64,000 bases of DNA from Cryptomeria japonica (lineage: Eukaryota; Streptophyta; Pinopsida; Cupressales; Cupressaceae): assembly GCF_030272615.1 (NCBI RefSeq), contig NC_081412.1:547618488-547682487 (forward strand), written 5' to 3'. The notes below the pieces were generated by a model that saw nothing but the letters and a program-made list of their open reading frames with translations, ran no database searches and had not been told where the DNA came from. A program made the position numbers and the translations under genes. Below are positions 11,083 through 21,898 of this stretch, in pieces. Every line of letters begins with the position of its first letter. Position 1 is the first letter of the stretch.

Positions 11083-12154
11083 TGTTGGTATTTTGATATG
11101 GTATTTTGATATGGTTTTGTCAGTGATGTCAACACCTACTAAACACTTATCAACTCTGGCACTTTGGAGAATCAACAACATTCACCGGCAAGCAAGTGAC
11201 TCATGCACAGTCACCGGTATCCGGTACAACAGCAAGATATAATGATCATCGGCACTTGGAATGATATGAAAAATACTTGGTTATGTCAAAGACATTGTGT
11301 GGACACTTTTTCTTGGATTTTTGTTTATTGGTATATTAACATTTACATATTTGTTGTTACCGGCAAATAGGTCCAGGTTACACCGGCAGGTTTATCTTTT
11401 CCAGATCAGCATGGCACGCTATGGAGATGACTTATTATTGTTGTAAATGCATTAAGCTGACATATTGAATCGGTTATTGCATCGGGTATTAATTGATATG
11501 TAAATTAATTTTATTGTAATATCTTGTAGATCCGACCTACTAAAATTGGTCTTAGGTTATGGTATAAATGTAAGATCTTATTTGTAAGATCAAATGTGAA
11601 ATGCGAAAAAGGATTGTGTGAAGGTATATGTGAGAATAAGCAGAGCTATACACGCATACATCATTTGAAGATTGAAGGAGGGTTATTTGAGAAGACAATT
11701 AGAACTACACCAGTACTGAATCTAGCATATGAAGATGCTATTTTGAGCTTTGCATTCTTATTGGATTTAACCATCCAACTGTAGTCAGTGTGACTCCCAT
11801 TTTGTGATTGAGCAGTGAGCTCTAGGTGCTTGGCCTTTCTGCATGTGCAGACCCCATTTGTATACACTTACTATCTGCAGTAGTATCATCTGATTGTGGG
11901 TAAGGTTTCCCACCATGCTTTTTCCCCTTACAGTGTCTCCACGTACAAATATTGGTGTTATGTGTTGTGGATGATTTTGTCCTTGTGTTTCATGCATTAA
12001 TCCTTACCAGTATTGCAATTAACTATTAAAACTGTCTACCGGCATATTGGACTGGTTTACCGATATTAAGCATTAAGTTGGTTAATTTATTTTTGGTTTG
12101 AATTTATTTGACAACTGATTCACCCCCCCTCTCAGTTGTCTCCAGGACCTAACA
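11083..12154 (+). repeat. CopA1 3' LTR
   Basis: 1,072 bp, TGTTGG...CTAACA, preceded by the polypurine tract AAAGGGGGAGAT (11071-11082). Internal arm 11054-11068 and U3 arm 11121-11135 form an inverted repeat across the polypurine tract. The U5 hairpin has arms at 12110-12118 and 12132-12140. Its length matches the CopA3 LTRs (1,073 and 1,069 bp). Confidence 0.9.
11573..11579 (+). promoter_or_regulatory. TATA box of CopA LTR
   Basis: TATAAAT followed by the palindrome TAAGATCTTA (11581-11590) and a further TAAGATC. The same arrangement occurs in CopA2 (near 29278) and, reversed, in the CopA3 LTRs (near 42609). It is the likely U3/R boundary signal. Confidence 0.55.
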
Positions 12155-12451
12155 CCTACTGTAAGTAATATTTATTCATATTGGCTAGTGAGTAAATATT
12201 GTGGGTCACAAATCCCATCGAGTTTTTTCCCTTACCAGGTTTCCTCACCAAAATATCTTGTGTTATGGTGTGCATCTATGTTGTCTCTATTATTTCCCTT
12301 TGTTGCACTATTGCTTGTTTATCGATACATTCATTTGGATTGCAAAGTTATAAATAAATTTAAATATTTCATTAACCGGTTAGACACTGATTCACCCCCC
12401 CACCCCCCCTCCCCCCTCTCAGTGTCTTTGGAACTGTCATTGCATCTAACA
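12155..12451 (+). mobile_element. CopF: 3' end of an older copia-type LTR
   Basis: The sequence carries the signature of a copia LTR 3' end: arm AGACACTGA (12382-12390), a C-rich loop, arm TCAGTGTCT (12419-12427), then an LTR end CTAACA at 12451. No primer site follows, so this is the 3' LTR end or a solo LTR. The rest of the element was displaced left by CopA1. The TTACCAGGTTTCCTCACC-type phrase upstream also occurs in the other LTRs. Confidence 0.6.
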
Positions 12452-12599
12452 TATCCATTATCAATTTATGCAATCTTTACTTTGATCACAATTTTTTGGA
12501 TTGAATTTCTAGGATTCTATGCTTTCATGAAGGTTTAGCAATAGGGGCTATCTCCCCAATGGCAAGGTCTCTTATTTTCTCCTCCTCTTTTGTTGCATT
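12452..12599. other. Unassigned flank of CopF
   Basis: Sequence right of the CopF LTR end. No feature seen. Confidence 0.5.
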
Positions 12600-13630
12600 T
12601 ACCCTTCTATTCTTTAATGAAGTGGCGAGGGATTCCAAAATGTGATCCACTAGATCCTCCAACTTTGTGTTGGATGCTACCATTTACTGGATTAAGTCTC
12701 TTTCTATGATATGTTTATTTCCAATACTGCCATGTTAGTGTATCTGTGAAAAGATATTTCTAGTACCTCCTTGTAGAACAAGCAATTGTAAAGTTGGTCT
12801 TCATCTATGAGTTGTGTAGCTTGATCAAAAAGGAAAGTATCATATGGTGAGTCCTACTCTTCCTTTAATACTCACAAAGAATCTTCCCTCTTTGGTTTTT
12901 TTTTTTCATTTTTTTATGTGTCACACTCATCTGGAGTAGATTTTTGGAGGCTTCAAATTTTCTTGGGTCAGTTCTTAGTGATGTGGTTGCAAATCTCATA
13001 TTTCCTGGTCTACTAATATCAGTTTGTGTTGATTCTACTAGATGGGTGCCTACTTGGATTCTCTTAGATCTCCTTGGTGTTGTGGTACTTTGATCCTCAA
13101 GTTATTCATTTAGTAGGACCCGTTGCTATCGCATTTTCTCCTTTTTCTTCTCAAAATGCTCTACAAATTGTCTTAGTCATATTTCCATGTACTACAAATA
13201 TGTGGTGAACTTTTCTACTTGTGGGTGTTTAGAGAGGTTGAGAAGTGTGGCGGCATATGAATCAATTTCCACATTTTCTACTTCATGTGTTAGTTGTGTT
13301 ATCCATGAGGTTATAGGTTCAATTGCCTCCATAAAAGTGTAGTCTTTAGCTACTAATTTATATCATTTATGTATCTTAAAAATGCATCAAAAGAGATGCA
13401 TTCTCTATCCTAAAAATTTTGTTGAAGAGGTTGGAAGAAACCCTAGTGTGTAGTTCTACATAAGGTAGCATCATTGGAATGTTAACATCAACTTGGATTT
13501 GGACAATAATCGGACGAGTAGTGTCCCAAGCCTTCCTTACAAAGGTTGGTAGCTCAATCATGAAATAGAAGGTGAGGTAGATAAGCAGGGTCATGTACCT
13601 AAACTCAAGTAATGTTATTGTTTTGTCCAC
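12600..13630 (-). pseudogene. Decayed unrecognised ORF
   Basis: The minus strand carries a long but interrupted coding-like stretch. It opens with an 84-codon piece (13630-13376) with a hydrophobic start (YMTLLIYLTFYFMIELP). After a frameshift it continues in another frame through WITQLTHEVENVEIDS, an FVEHFEKKKEKM basic coiled-coil-like segment, and STTTPRRSKRIQVGTH, a probable basic patch. Several TAG codons sit where Gln would suit the context. The family is not recognised. It could be an accessory ORF of a decayed non-autonomous element or a host gene fragment. Confidence 0.35.
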
Positions 13631-13639
13631 TCAATATAT

Positions 13640-15055
13640 TGTTGGAAATATGAGTTTGTATTGTCATTGATGTCAAACTTGGTTGCCCAGATGGATTCTG
13701 GTCTAAATATATCTTGTGTTGGTGTTGTAGTTGGTGGAAATATTTTGGTGTTGGTTGTGGCAATATGAAGGAAAGATTTTTTATGACTCATTAGCATTTT
13801 GGTTTTATTTTCTAGTTCATGGTTTGCAGAAGTCAATTTTTACTACTTTCTAACAAGAAGAGTGTATGTAAGATTGGTCTGAAAAGTCATCATTGGCCTC
13901 TAGGTATGTTGAATTTTTTGTTGTGATTCAAAGGACATGATTCTTACAATATTCTCAATATGATTCTCTTTTGGTGTTGGTGCTTCTCAAGTGAGTTATG
14001 TTGACTTTAATGTGATATATTTAGTTATGTCGTGGTTCAATGTGTCCAATTGGTTTATCTTATTTGGATCATGTTTTTGATCTAGATATGTTATAGATGA
14101 CAAGTTGAAATAGTGTTATGGGTCTCACCTTAGTGTGTGGAGATCTGCATGGAGTATTTTGCATTGAAAGATATTCTTTTGGTTGACTTCTTAACAAGCT
14201 TTAATGCCTATCTACATGTTATGTTTGGTACCAACCTTGGAGGATGTGTTAACATGTGCAAATCATTGGATTTGTCTCAAAAATATTTTTTATAATGTAT
14301 TTGGGTTCCCTCTTTCTCCTGGAGTGGACCACCTTGAGTATTTTTTTGTTTAGGTGGCTTATTCTATTTTGGTCGACCCTCGATTAGGTTTTTGATGTTC
14401 TATTTCATATTTAAGGAGTTTGGATGGATGAGTTGAGAAAAAGTATGTCTGGAATGTGTGTGAATTGATGAGGTCTATGTGAATGATATACAAGTAGATT
14501 GTAGTTTGTGAATATGCGGAAGTCAGATTGTGAAGAGATTTGAAGATGATAAACTTAGGAAGACAATGTGTAGCAATACAGATTATGTTTAAATATTTTT
14601 TCCATGATATTGGTGACTTTCTTCTATTGTTCAAGGAAAATTTCATGTTTAGGAGATCTTTCTCATATTAGTTCTACTACTTCTCCAGTTGTTGTATGAC
14701 AATGAGTCTTCTAGTAGCATTTATGTATCTTGCTTTAAAGAAATGAGTATCAGCTGAGCAAGTCCTTATTATGTATCTTGCCTAAGGTTGTGTGCCTTAG
14801 CTCTGCAATTCCATTAGGTGTTGTTGTTCCTTGGCAATGAACCTAAAACTGTAATTATTGCTATTCATGTTATGCATTAGATTCTCACTGTGGTTTTTCC
14901 TAGTTTGGGTTTCCCCCATAAAATATGGTGTTCATGTGTTGATGGTTAGTAATTTTTTTAGTATTTTTGTGTATGGTTGATTATTGTTTATAATTAATCT
15001 ATTTTGAAGTTTTGAATTGATTCAGCCCCCTCTCAGTCCTGTCTTGGGCTCAACA
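13640..15055 (+). repeat. CopG 5' LTR
   Basis: 1,416 bp, starting TGTTGGAAATATG and ending GGGCTCAACA, directly before the primer site. The U3 start has the shared TTGTCATTGATGTCAA box (from about 13656). The U5 end has the C-rich loop (TTCAGCCCCCTC), but its stem is weak, with only about five pairs left. Confidence 0.85.
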
Positions 15056-15057
15056 AT

Positions 15058-15070
15058 TGGTATCAGAGCA
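15058..15070 (+). other. CopG primer-binding site
   Basis: TGGTATCAGAGCA, complementary to the 3' end of plant initiator-Met tRNA (usual PBS TGGTATCAGAGC) and two bases after the LTR end. Confidence 0.9.
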
Positions 15071-15113
15071 AGGATCCTCTTCAAAAAGCATAACCACTTG
15101 AGGTAGATCTAGA

Positions 15114-16545
15114 ATGGCATAGGAAATACATATTAAGGCTCCATTGTTTGATGGCACAAATTTTCCATACTAAAAGGATGGGATGGAATATTATCTAGAG
15201 ACTTTGTAGAATAGAATCTGGGATATTGTGAAGTTTGGTTATAAACCTCCACAGAGTGGACCTCAAATCCTAGATGAAGTGAAGAATCATGAGACAAATG
15301 TGATAGCTAGAATGGTATTATTCAATTGCTTGAGTGATGCAGTGTTTGGGAAAGTCAAGGGATTGAAAGAAGCTAAAGAGATTTAGAAAAAACTATGTCA
15401 AACCTGTGAAGGAGATTCAAAGACAAAGCAAGCTAGGTTTATGAATCTGAAGTAGAATTATAAGCATCTAAGAATGGATGAAGATGAAGGTGTTGAGAAC
15501 TACATACACAGGTTGAATGATCTTGCAGATGCTATTAGAGTTGTCGATGGCTATCTTGAAGAAGGAGATGTTATAAGGAAGATTTTGTTAACTTTGTCTA
15601 GATCCTACAAACATAATAAGTGTGTTATAGAAGAATTTCATGATCTAGATAAGCACTCAAATGATCAGCTTATTAGAAAACTATCTGCCTTTGAGATTTT
15701 AGAGATGAAAGATGTAAAAAGAGAGAAAAGGGAAGCTGCATTTAATATTTCAAAGCACAAGATGGACCAAAAGAAAGTGAGAATTTGGAAGAGATTGAAA
15801 AAAACATCATGAGAAGATTGAAGAGAGGTACTGAAAAATACAAAGGTAATTTACCCTTGAAATGATTTAATTATGGTAGAATTGATCATTATGCTTCTAA
15901 ATATATATATAAACAAGATTACAAGAAATCTAATGATGATGAGAAGAAGAGTAGATTTAGAAAATATGACTTCAAGAAGAAGATAGATGATAGAGGAAAG
16001 AAAGGATTATGTTCTATGGAGACACATTCATTAGAGGATGAAGAAGGTGAAGATTTGAATGAAGAATCCCTATTTATGGTTGTAGAGGAAAAGAATAAGG
16101 ATATATCTAGAAGACTAGAAGGAAATAATAATAATGAAAGACTGCACTTCATGCTAAGGTGGAACCAAAAGCTTGGATCATTGACTCTAGATGTTCAAAT
16201 CACATGATAGGTGATAAAGACAAGTTCATTAATCTTAAAAAGTATGATGGTAAATTAGTGAAATTTGCAAGAGTGAAAGTTGAACCTATTTGTGGAATAG
16301 GAAGTATCTCAATTGATGGCAAGCATAAAACTAATGATTTTTATTATGTTAAAAGGTTTGAGACATAGCTTATTAACTGTTAGTCAGATAAGCAATAGAG
16401 GTTATGAATTTGTGTTTAGTGATAACAGACATGTATAATCAGGAAAGGAAAAATTAGAAAGTTGGTATTAGAAGGCATTAGGACAAGTGGAAATATTTAT
16501 TACATAAATGGTAGAGCTGGGTTGTGTGGCTAAAAGATAGTTGAA
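15114..16545 (+). pseudogene. CopG gag and protease remnant
   Basis: From ATG 15114 one frame carries a UBN2-type copia gag (ENYIHRLNDLADAIRVVDG, then RKILLTLSRSYKHNKCVIEE) to 15812, with TAG/TAA stops at positions normally holding Gln or Trp. After a shift, the nucleocapsid knuckle is still recognisable as LPLK, stop, FNYGRIDHYASKY: all three Cys of the CCHC motif have become stop or Tyr (TGT to TGA or TAT type changes). The protease region follows (WIIDSRCSNHMIGD at about 16168, where DSG is now DSR), then a GNIYYINGRAGLCG-like GAG-pre-integrase piece. It is inactive. Confidence 0.8.
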
Positions 16546-16857
16546 AATAAAAAATTAAACAAGAGTTTAAAACCCTTAAACCTAGTCAAAAAAAAAGGTA
16601 GCCCAAATTCAAAGGAATTTATAGACTAAAGTAGATCCTCAAAAATGCCACAAGCACCACTTTTCCTAAAATGACTAATTCTATTGTATTTGTAGGTATT
16701 GGAAAATCTATCAAGGGTTATAATTTTTTTTCAAAAATTATAAAAAATACAACCATAATGTTAGAGACACTCAAGGACTCAATCTCTCAAGATTACTTAC
16801 AAAACCAAAATACTCTTCATAATTTAGGAAAGAAAGAACATAAATTTTACATATTAT
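16546..16857. other. Unassigned AT-rich segment
   Basis: Between the end of CopG similarity and the start of the tandem array. No feature was recognised; the short ORF at 16671-16877 looks accidental. Confidence 0.5.
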
Positions 16858-17036
16858 ATGCAAAACATATTAGATAAAATATGGTCAATGAACATGTCCA
16901 AGGAATACATATTGTACACATGAGACCTTGATTATATAGACAAGGTTGAGATGTAGAACTAATTAGGATGATGTCAAATGTCTTAATCCTGTGTCATGTG
17001 ACAACTAAGAGATAAGAGACTTCAAGAAATATTTCT
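16858..17036. repeat. Tandem-array unit, left partial copy
   Basis: About 179 bp matching the second half of the 333-bp unit (TGCAAAACATATTAGATAAA..., GTCAATGAACATGTCCAAGG). It is interrupted at TTTCT by CopB; the unit resumes at 41307. Confidence 0.8.
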
Positions 17037-18260
17037 TGTTAGACAATTCAAATAACCAGAAGAGAACTAAGAGGGGAATAAGTTGTCATGGATTACCAGA
17101 ACATTTAGCAATTTAAACATCAATACCGAAACCCAAAACATTAACACTAGAATGCTTAAACCAAATAATGGAATAGCAATTAAACCAATTAAGCTTAAAT
17201 AATAATCAGAGAATAAATACCATCCACATGACACCAAGATTTATATGTGGAAAACCTAGTAAAGGGAAAAACCATGATGGGAAGACTACCCACAGTTAGA
17301 TACTACTTCTGTAGTAAGTATGTGAATTATAATTGAGGGGCCTACACTTGCAGGAAGGCCAATAGCCTAGAGTGCACTTCTCATCATAAAAGGAGTCTCA
17401 CTGACTACATAGAAATCCATAATACAATCCGGAAGAATGAATGAACTGCAAAGATAAAATCTCCTATGCCTGAGTACAGTTCTAGTTAAGCTCAGTACTA
17501 GACGACTAAATCCTCTTACATACACCCAAATCAATCTCCAATGATCAACCAAATCCTCTGCCTGAATAATATTATAGTATTCGCACATTACATCCCTTGA
17601 CCATAACCATGATGATCTATAATGAGATCTTACCTCATATATATATAAAAACCCTCGACCATAAACATTCAAGTCGGCCACCAAATAATAAACCAATTAC
17701 ATAATTACAAAACATGTCATCCTTAGACCAAATAAACAATATTCAACACATAAGACATCCCGGAAACATATCGAGAGGTCCTATCCACACGTTTCATTAA
17801 GCCAGTACATAACCTAGATCAACTAGGACCCAATATAGGTCCACACGCTAAAGCAATGATCTCCATCCACCAATTCTTGAACATGCTCACCAAAAACATC
17901 TTGAATCTCCACCAGAAGATGCACCAACACCACTTATGCATATCATCAAAGATCTTCATCAAAGCTCTACAGGTGAAACCCTCGCCAGTACCACAAGCCA
18001 AGCTTCCAAGCAAACAGGATAGCATCCGATCACCAGACCAAAACCAAATGACTGAATATGAACATGAGTATCATGAATAATCCAATTCCATAACCAAACT
18101 ATACTAGAGCATATCGGATCATGTTGGAACCAAACCAACCAGAAACCACTCATCCTACCGGGACCTAAAGGGTGTCGGTAAAGCATCCAAAATAGCTAGT
18201 GTTGATATCAATGACAAAACATCAATGCAACACATAATCAATTCCTCCAAATGGCCAACA
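17037..18260 (-). repeat. CopB 3' LTR
   Basis: 1,224 bp. On the minus strand it reads TGTTGGCCATTTGG...GTCTAACA. The polypurine tract (CTCCCCCTTT on plus, 18263-18272) abuts it. Its U3 arm (18196-18213) pairs with an internal arm (18275-18292) over an 18-bp imperfect stem. The U5 hairpin is decayed in this copy but intact in the 5' LTR. Confidence 0.9.
17637..17650 (-). promoter_or_regulatory. TATA box of CopB LTR
   Basis: TTTTATATATATAT on the minus strand, followed by GAGGTAAGATCTC. This resembles the TATA plus TAAGATCT arrangement of CopA, and a related copy is in the 5' LTR near 40700. Confidence 0.5.
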
Positions 18261-18666
18261 ATCTCCCCCTTTGGCATTGATGGAAACACTAGATGTGAAA
18301 ATCCTCTAAGTGTAAAGATATGCTAGATAAGTGTCCCCCTTTGGAAGACAGCCAACAATCTCCCACATAAAGATATAGCAATGAAGTTTTAAAACAAAGA
18401 CCAAACTCCCACTTTGAATGATATCTTTGTAAAGCTCTGAATTACACATATATCTCTCCCTAATGTATACAACTCCTTTTTTTCACATCAATATCTCTCC
18501 CCCTTTGACATCAATTCTATAAATCTGACAAAAATATCATAGAAAAAACATAAACTACTAAAAAACAAAGCTAACTACTCCCCATGAGCAGTAGCATCCC
18601 CACATCAATTTCGAAATGAAAAATATCTCTGATAATACATATCGGACTGATGCCAAAAAGAATCAA

Positions 18667-19122
18667 TCAGTTCTCTGTCGAAGGAGCAGAAACCCCTAAC
18701 CTGTCTCTCGGGTACTCAAATAGTTCTTTAGGCAAAGGTTTAGTGAAAATATCCGTAATCTGCTCTTTAGTCTTCACATAAACCAATCTGACTTCATTTT
18801 CATCCACCTTCTCCTTCAAAATGTTATACTTGATAGATATGTGTTTTGTCATAGAATGAAATACCGGATTCTTTGATATGTCAATAGTAGCAAAGTTATC
18901 ACAGTGAATAACTACTGGTCTAGTGCAATTCACTTTGATATCCTTCAACATTTGCTTCATCCATAAAACCTATGTACAGTTAGTAGTAGCAGCAACATAC
19001 TCAACTTCAGCAGTAGATAAAAAAGTACATGATTGTTTCTTGTTGATCCATGAAAATAGCTTCTTTCCAAGAAAGAAAGCTCCACCAGAAGTACTTTTCT
19101 AGTCATCAACTTCTCCAGCCCA
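18667..19122 (-). pseudogene. CopB RNase H region
   Basis: On the minus strand, after a deletion junction near 19122, WAGEVDD then stop then KSTSGGAFFLG leads into AEVEYVAATTNCT, MKQMLKDIKVNCTRPVVIHC and HCDNFATIDISKNPVFHS. It ends EQITDIFTKPLPKELFEYP, with the stop at 18667. These are copia RNase H and tail motifs. Two stops lie in the upstream part. Confidence 0.85.
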
Positions 19123-20230
19123 ATCATAGACATTTCAAATTCTTTCTCCATATTCTTAGAAAATTCCATGCACAACTTATCTTCACCTCCAAAAATAATA
19201 TCATCAACAAATACTTCAATAATCAGTATATCATCATCAGTGATCTTATAATATAAATTATTGTCAGCATTACCCTTAGTAAAACCAAGCTTCAAATGAT
19301 ATTTATCCAACCTTGCATACCAAGCTCTAAGTGCTTGTTTCAATCCATATAAGACTTTCCTTAACCTGCAAACCATGTTTGTATCATCCAAAAGTGAAAA
19401 ACCATCAGGTTGCTCAATATAAACTTCCTCATAAAGATTCCCATTCAAAAATGCACACTTAGCATCCATCTGATAAACCTTGTAGTTCTTATGAGAAGCA
19501 TAGGCAAGAATTAATCTTACAGCTCCAATCCTAGATACAGGTGCAAAAGTCTCTCCATAATCAATTCTTTCCTTCTAATAATATCCTTTACAAACCAATC
19601 TAGCCTTATTCCTTACAACTTGATCATCCTCATTCAATTTATTCTGAAAAACCCATTTAGTTCCAATAACATTCTTATTTTTAGGCTGGGGAACTAAAGT
19701 CCATGTGTTATTCTTCTCAATTTGATCTAATTCTTCTTCCATACCTTTCAACCAATATTCATATTTTTATGCTTCAATTACTGATATCGGTTCAACTTGA
19801 GAAATTAAATATACCTCATTAGATTCCAGTCTTCTTCTTGTCATCACTCCATTGTTCTTATCCCCAATCATCTGATCTTTTGAATGATTCAATCTCACAT
19901 ATCTAGGAGTCCTCTGACTCTCTATTCTTCTTCTCAGTTCTTCAGTTACTATTAAATTTGAAGATATTGTCAAACTAACTAGTTCAACACTCTGTTTTGA
20001 TAAAGATGCTACTGGTTCAGATATAATCATTTACATTGTTGATTCCTTCTCATAAACTCATATTTGACCTCTATTTAGCTCATCCACCTTGACATTGGCA
20101 CTCTCCACAATTCTCTGCAATCTCTTGTTATAACATCTATATGTTTTGCTTTAATTAGAATAACCAAGAAATATGCCTTCATCATATTTAGGATCAAATT
20201 TGCCAAAAATATCATCTCTCCTGACATAAA
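19122..20230 (-). pseudogene. CopB reverse transcriptase region
   Basis: Minus-strand frame with the linker (RYVRLNHSKDQMIGDK), the start of reverse transcriptase ([33 protein letters not shown]), MDAKCAFLNGNLYEEVYIEQ, KVLYGLKQALRAWYARLDKY and the catalytic box VFVDDIIFGGED. The catalytic Asp pair is retained. It stops being collinear after EFEMSMIG, where about 135 codons present in CopA3 are missing and the next homologous block is RNase H. CopD splits it from the integrase at 20230. Confidence 0.85.
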
Positions 20231-21829
20231 TGTTGGCATTATGTGAACCGGCAAGAAGACATAATGCTATTGTATGTTGTCATTGATGTCAATATGCGAC
20301 ATGGTGTGAACTGGCACATGTGATAGGTGAAGAGAGAGAGGAACTGGCATATGTATGAACCAGTTTATATGCCAAAGTGAAGCGGCATATTTGTTCAAGG
20401 TGAACCAGCATGTAGTTATGGGAACCGGCACATGGAAGCATTGTATGACTACCGGTTGGTAGGTAGCTTCCACTTCATGATTTCTGGTTGGAGTACCTCA
20501 AGTCTGTGCGACTCAATTGGTGATCTTCGTGTGATGAGTTAGCTGTATAATGGAGGACAGATCATGTTGCCACATAAGCTCTGTGCATGTGAAGGATCTT
20601 GCATGAAGAAGACTATTCCTATCTACCTCGGGAATGAGTGAAGTCTGTCAAATGGTGATAACGCGTGATGGGTTATCAGCTACCATGAAATCAGTGGATA
20701 ATGGGCAATGGAGAATGTCTTGATATTGATTCAAGATTGTTGCATTTAATGCAGTATGATTCAATGGTCAGGATTGAACCGCTTGAATTGCTTAACCTAA
20801 CAGGTTTAGGGTTTAGGGTTTTTGCTACCAACCTGTATGTTTCCTATAAGGTCGATGTTGTGTTTCTTTATAATGTTGTTGGCAAAAGTTGTGTGTGTAT
20901 CCTAGGGAAGTGATACGTGATTCTTGCCAGACCAAAGGAGAGAAGAGATACTTGCAAAGTGAATGTGCAGAAGGTAAAGAGGAGATTAAACGGATCTGCA
21001 TTAGCATTGAGTGTTGTTAACAGATCATTGTATTTCCTATTGATCTCTAACCACTTCAACAGTTGTAAAATTCCCTAATAAGGTAGCCTTAACTGGCTTG
21101 ATTCAAAATCCCTTAACAGGGTGGTCTTAACAGGCTTGATTCAAATCCCTTAACCGAGTAACTCAAGGTTAATGAGTTTTGAGAAGCTCTAGAGCTTAGG
21201 AGATCCTTTCAGCTATTGAGTTCTTGAAATCCTCTAACAAGGTGACCCTACCGGGTTTAACCCTTAACCAGGTATCCCTTAACTAGGTGATCCCTAACAA
21301 GATTGGTTCCTAGCAAAACCTATTGTAATGTCTTTAACCGGACAAGACTCCTAACAGAGTGGACTTCTAAAGAGTTCAAAAAGTAGCTTGTGGGTATTCA
21401 TCCCCACCATGGTTTTTCCTAGTTGGGTTTCCACGTGAAAAATATGTGTGTCATGTGAAATTCTTTTGTCTTGTGATGCTTTGTTTTACCTATTAAGTAT
21501 ATGAAGGTTCTATGTTTTATGCCTATCTATAAAACATATTGAACTCACTATTATGAAGATCTGATGATTAAGTTTACCTATTTATGCATGAGAATATAAT
21601 GATACTGTAGTATTGAGCTAAGAGGGAAGCTTATTGAGTGACCGGTTCATGACTGATTGAGTTGTACTGGATGTTACTAGTTGCACTCTATTTTACCAGT
21701 ATCCCTGTTTGTTAGTCATTTGGAGTATTTTCTATCAAACTAGTTTTGGACTGTACTTGTGTTTGTACTAAGTCACCCCTCCCCCTCTCAGTACCGGTTT
21801 GGTACTAGTGGTTCATCATTGAGTTATCA
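20231..21829 (+). repeat. CopD 5' LTR
   Basis: 1,599 bp. Contains a doubled telobox-like TTTAGGGTTTAGGG (20807-20820), an R/U5 region of degenerate CCCTTAACnGGGT-type repeats (21060-21370), a C-rich loop near the U5 end and the end GAGTTATCA. Confidence 0.95.
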
Positions 21830-21831
21830 AT

Positions 21832-21843
21832 TGGTATCAAAGC
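21832..21843 (+). other. CopD primer-binding site
   Basis: TGGTATCAAAGC, one G-to-A change from the initiator-Met primer site TGGTATCAGAGC, two bases after the LTR. Confidence 0.9.
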
Positions 21844-21898
21844 ACTCCAGGTCCTTTGTGTTGTAAGCTTAACCGCTTGAGGAAAAGATCCCAGTCAA

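Larger units (their letters stand above)
10170..12154 (+). mobile_element. CopA1: 3' part of a Ty1/copia element
   Basis: RNase H end of pol, 3' untranslated region with polypurine boxes, and the 3' LTR of family CopA. The 5' part is separated by the Gyp1 insertion and would lie left of the window. It matches CopA3 (42006-48699) throughout. The LTR end AACA at 12154 abuts CopF LTR sequence, so CopA1 inserted into CopF. Confidence 0.85.
13640..16545 (+). mobile_element. CopG: 3'-truncated copia element
   Basis: 5' LTR, perfect initiator-Met primer site, gag and protease remnants. Coding similarity then stops near 16545 in the GAG-pre-integrase region, and no integrase, reverse transcriptase or 3' LTR follows. 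The tandem array begins about 310 bp later. The truncation point is approximate. Confidence 0.75.

Noticed and set aside
12188-12538. 116-codon plus ORF with hydrophobic segments
   Set aside because: Lies across the CopF LTR end and its C-rich hairpin loop, so it is not coding.
15058-15070. tRNA gene fragment at TGGTATCAGAGC sites
   Set aside because: These are primer-binding sites two bases after LTR ends; no tRNA cloverleaf surrounds them.
17959-18186. ORFs on either strand within 17367-18186
   Set aside because: Inside the CopB LTR and not preserved in the other LTR copy.
20800-20825. TTTAGGGTTTAGGG as a telomere remnant
   Set aside because: Only two units, present in both CopD LTRs at the same place, so it is an LTR sequence word rather than telomeric DNA.
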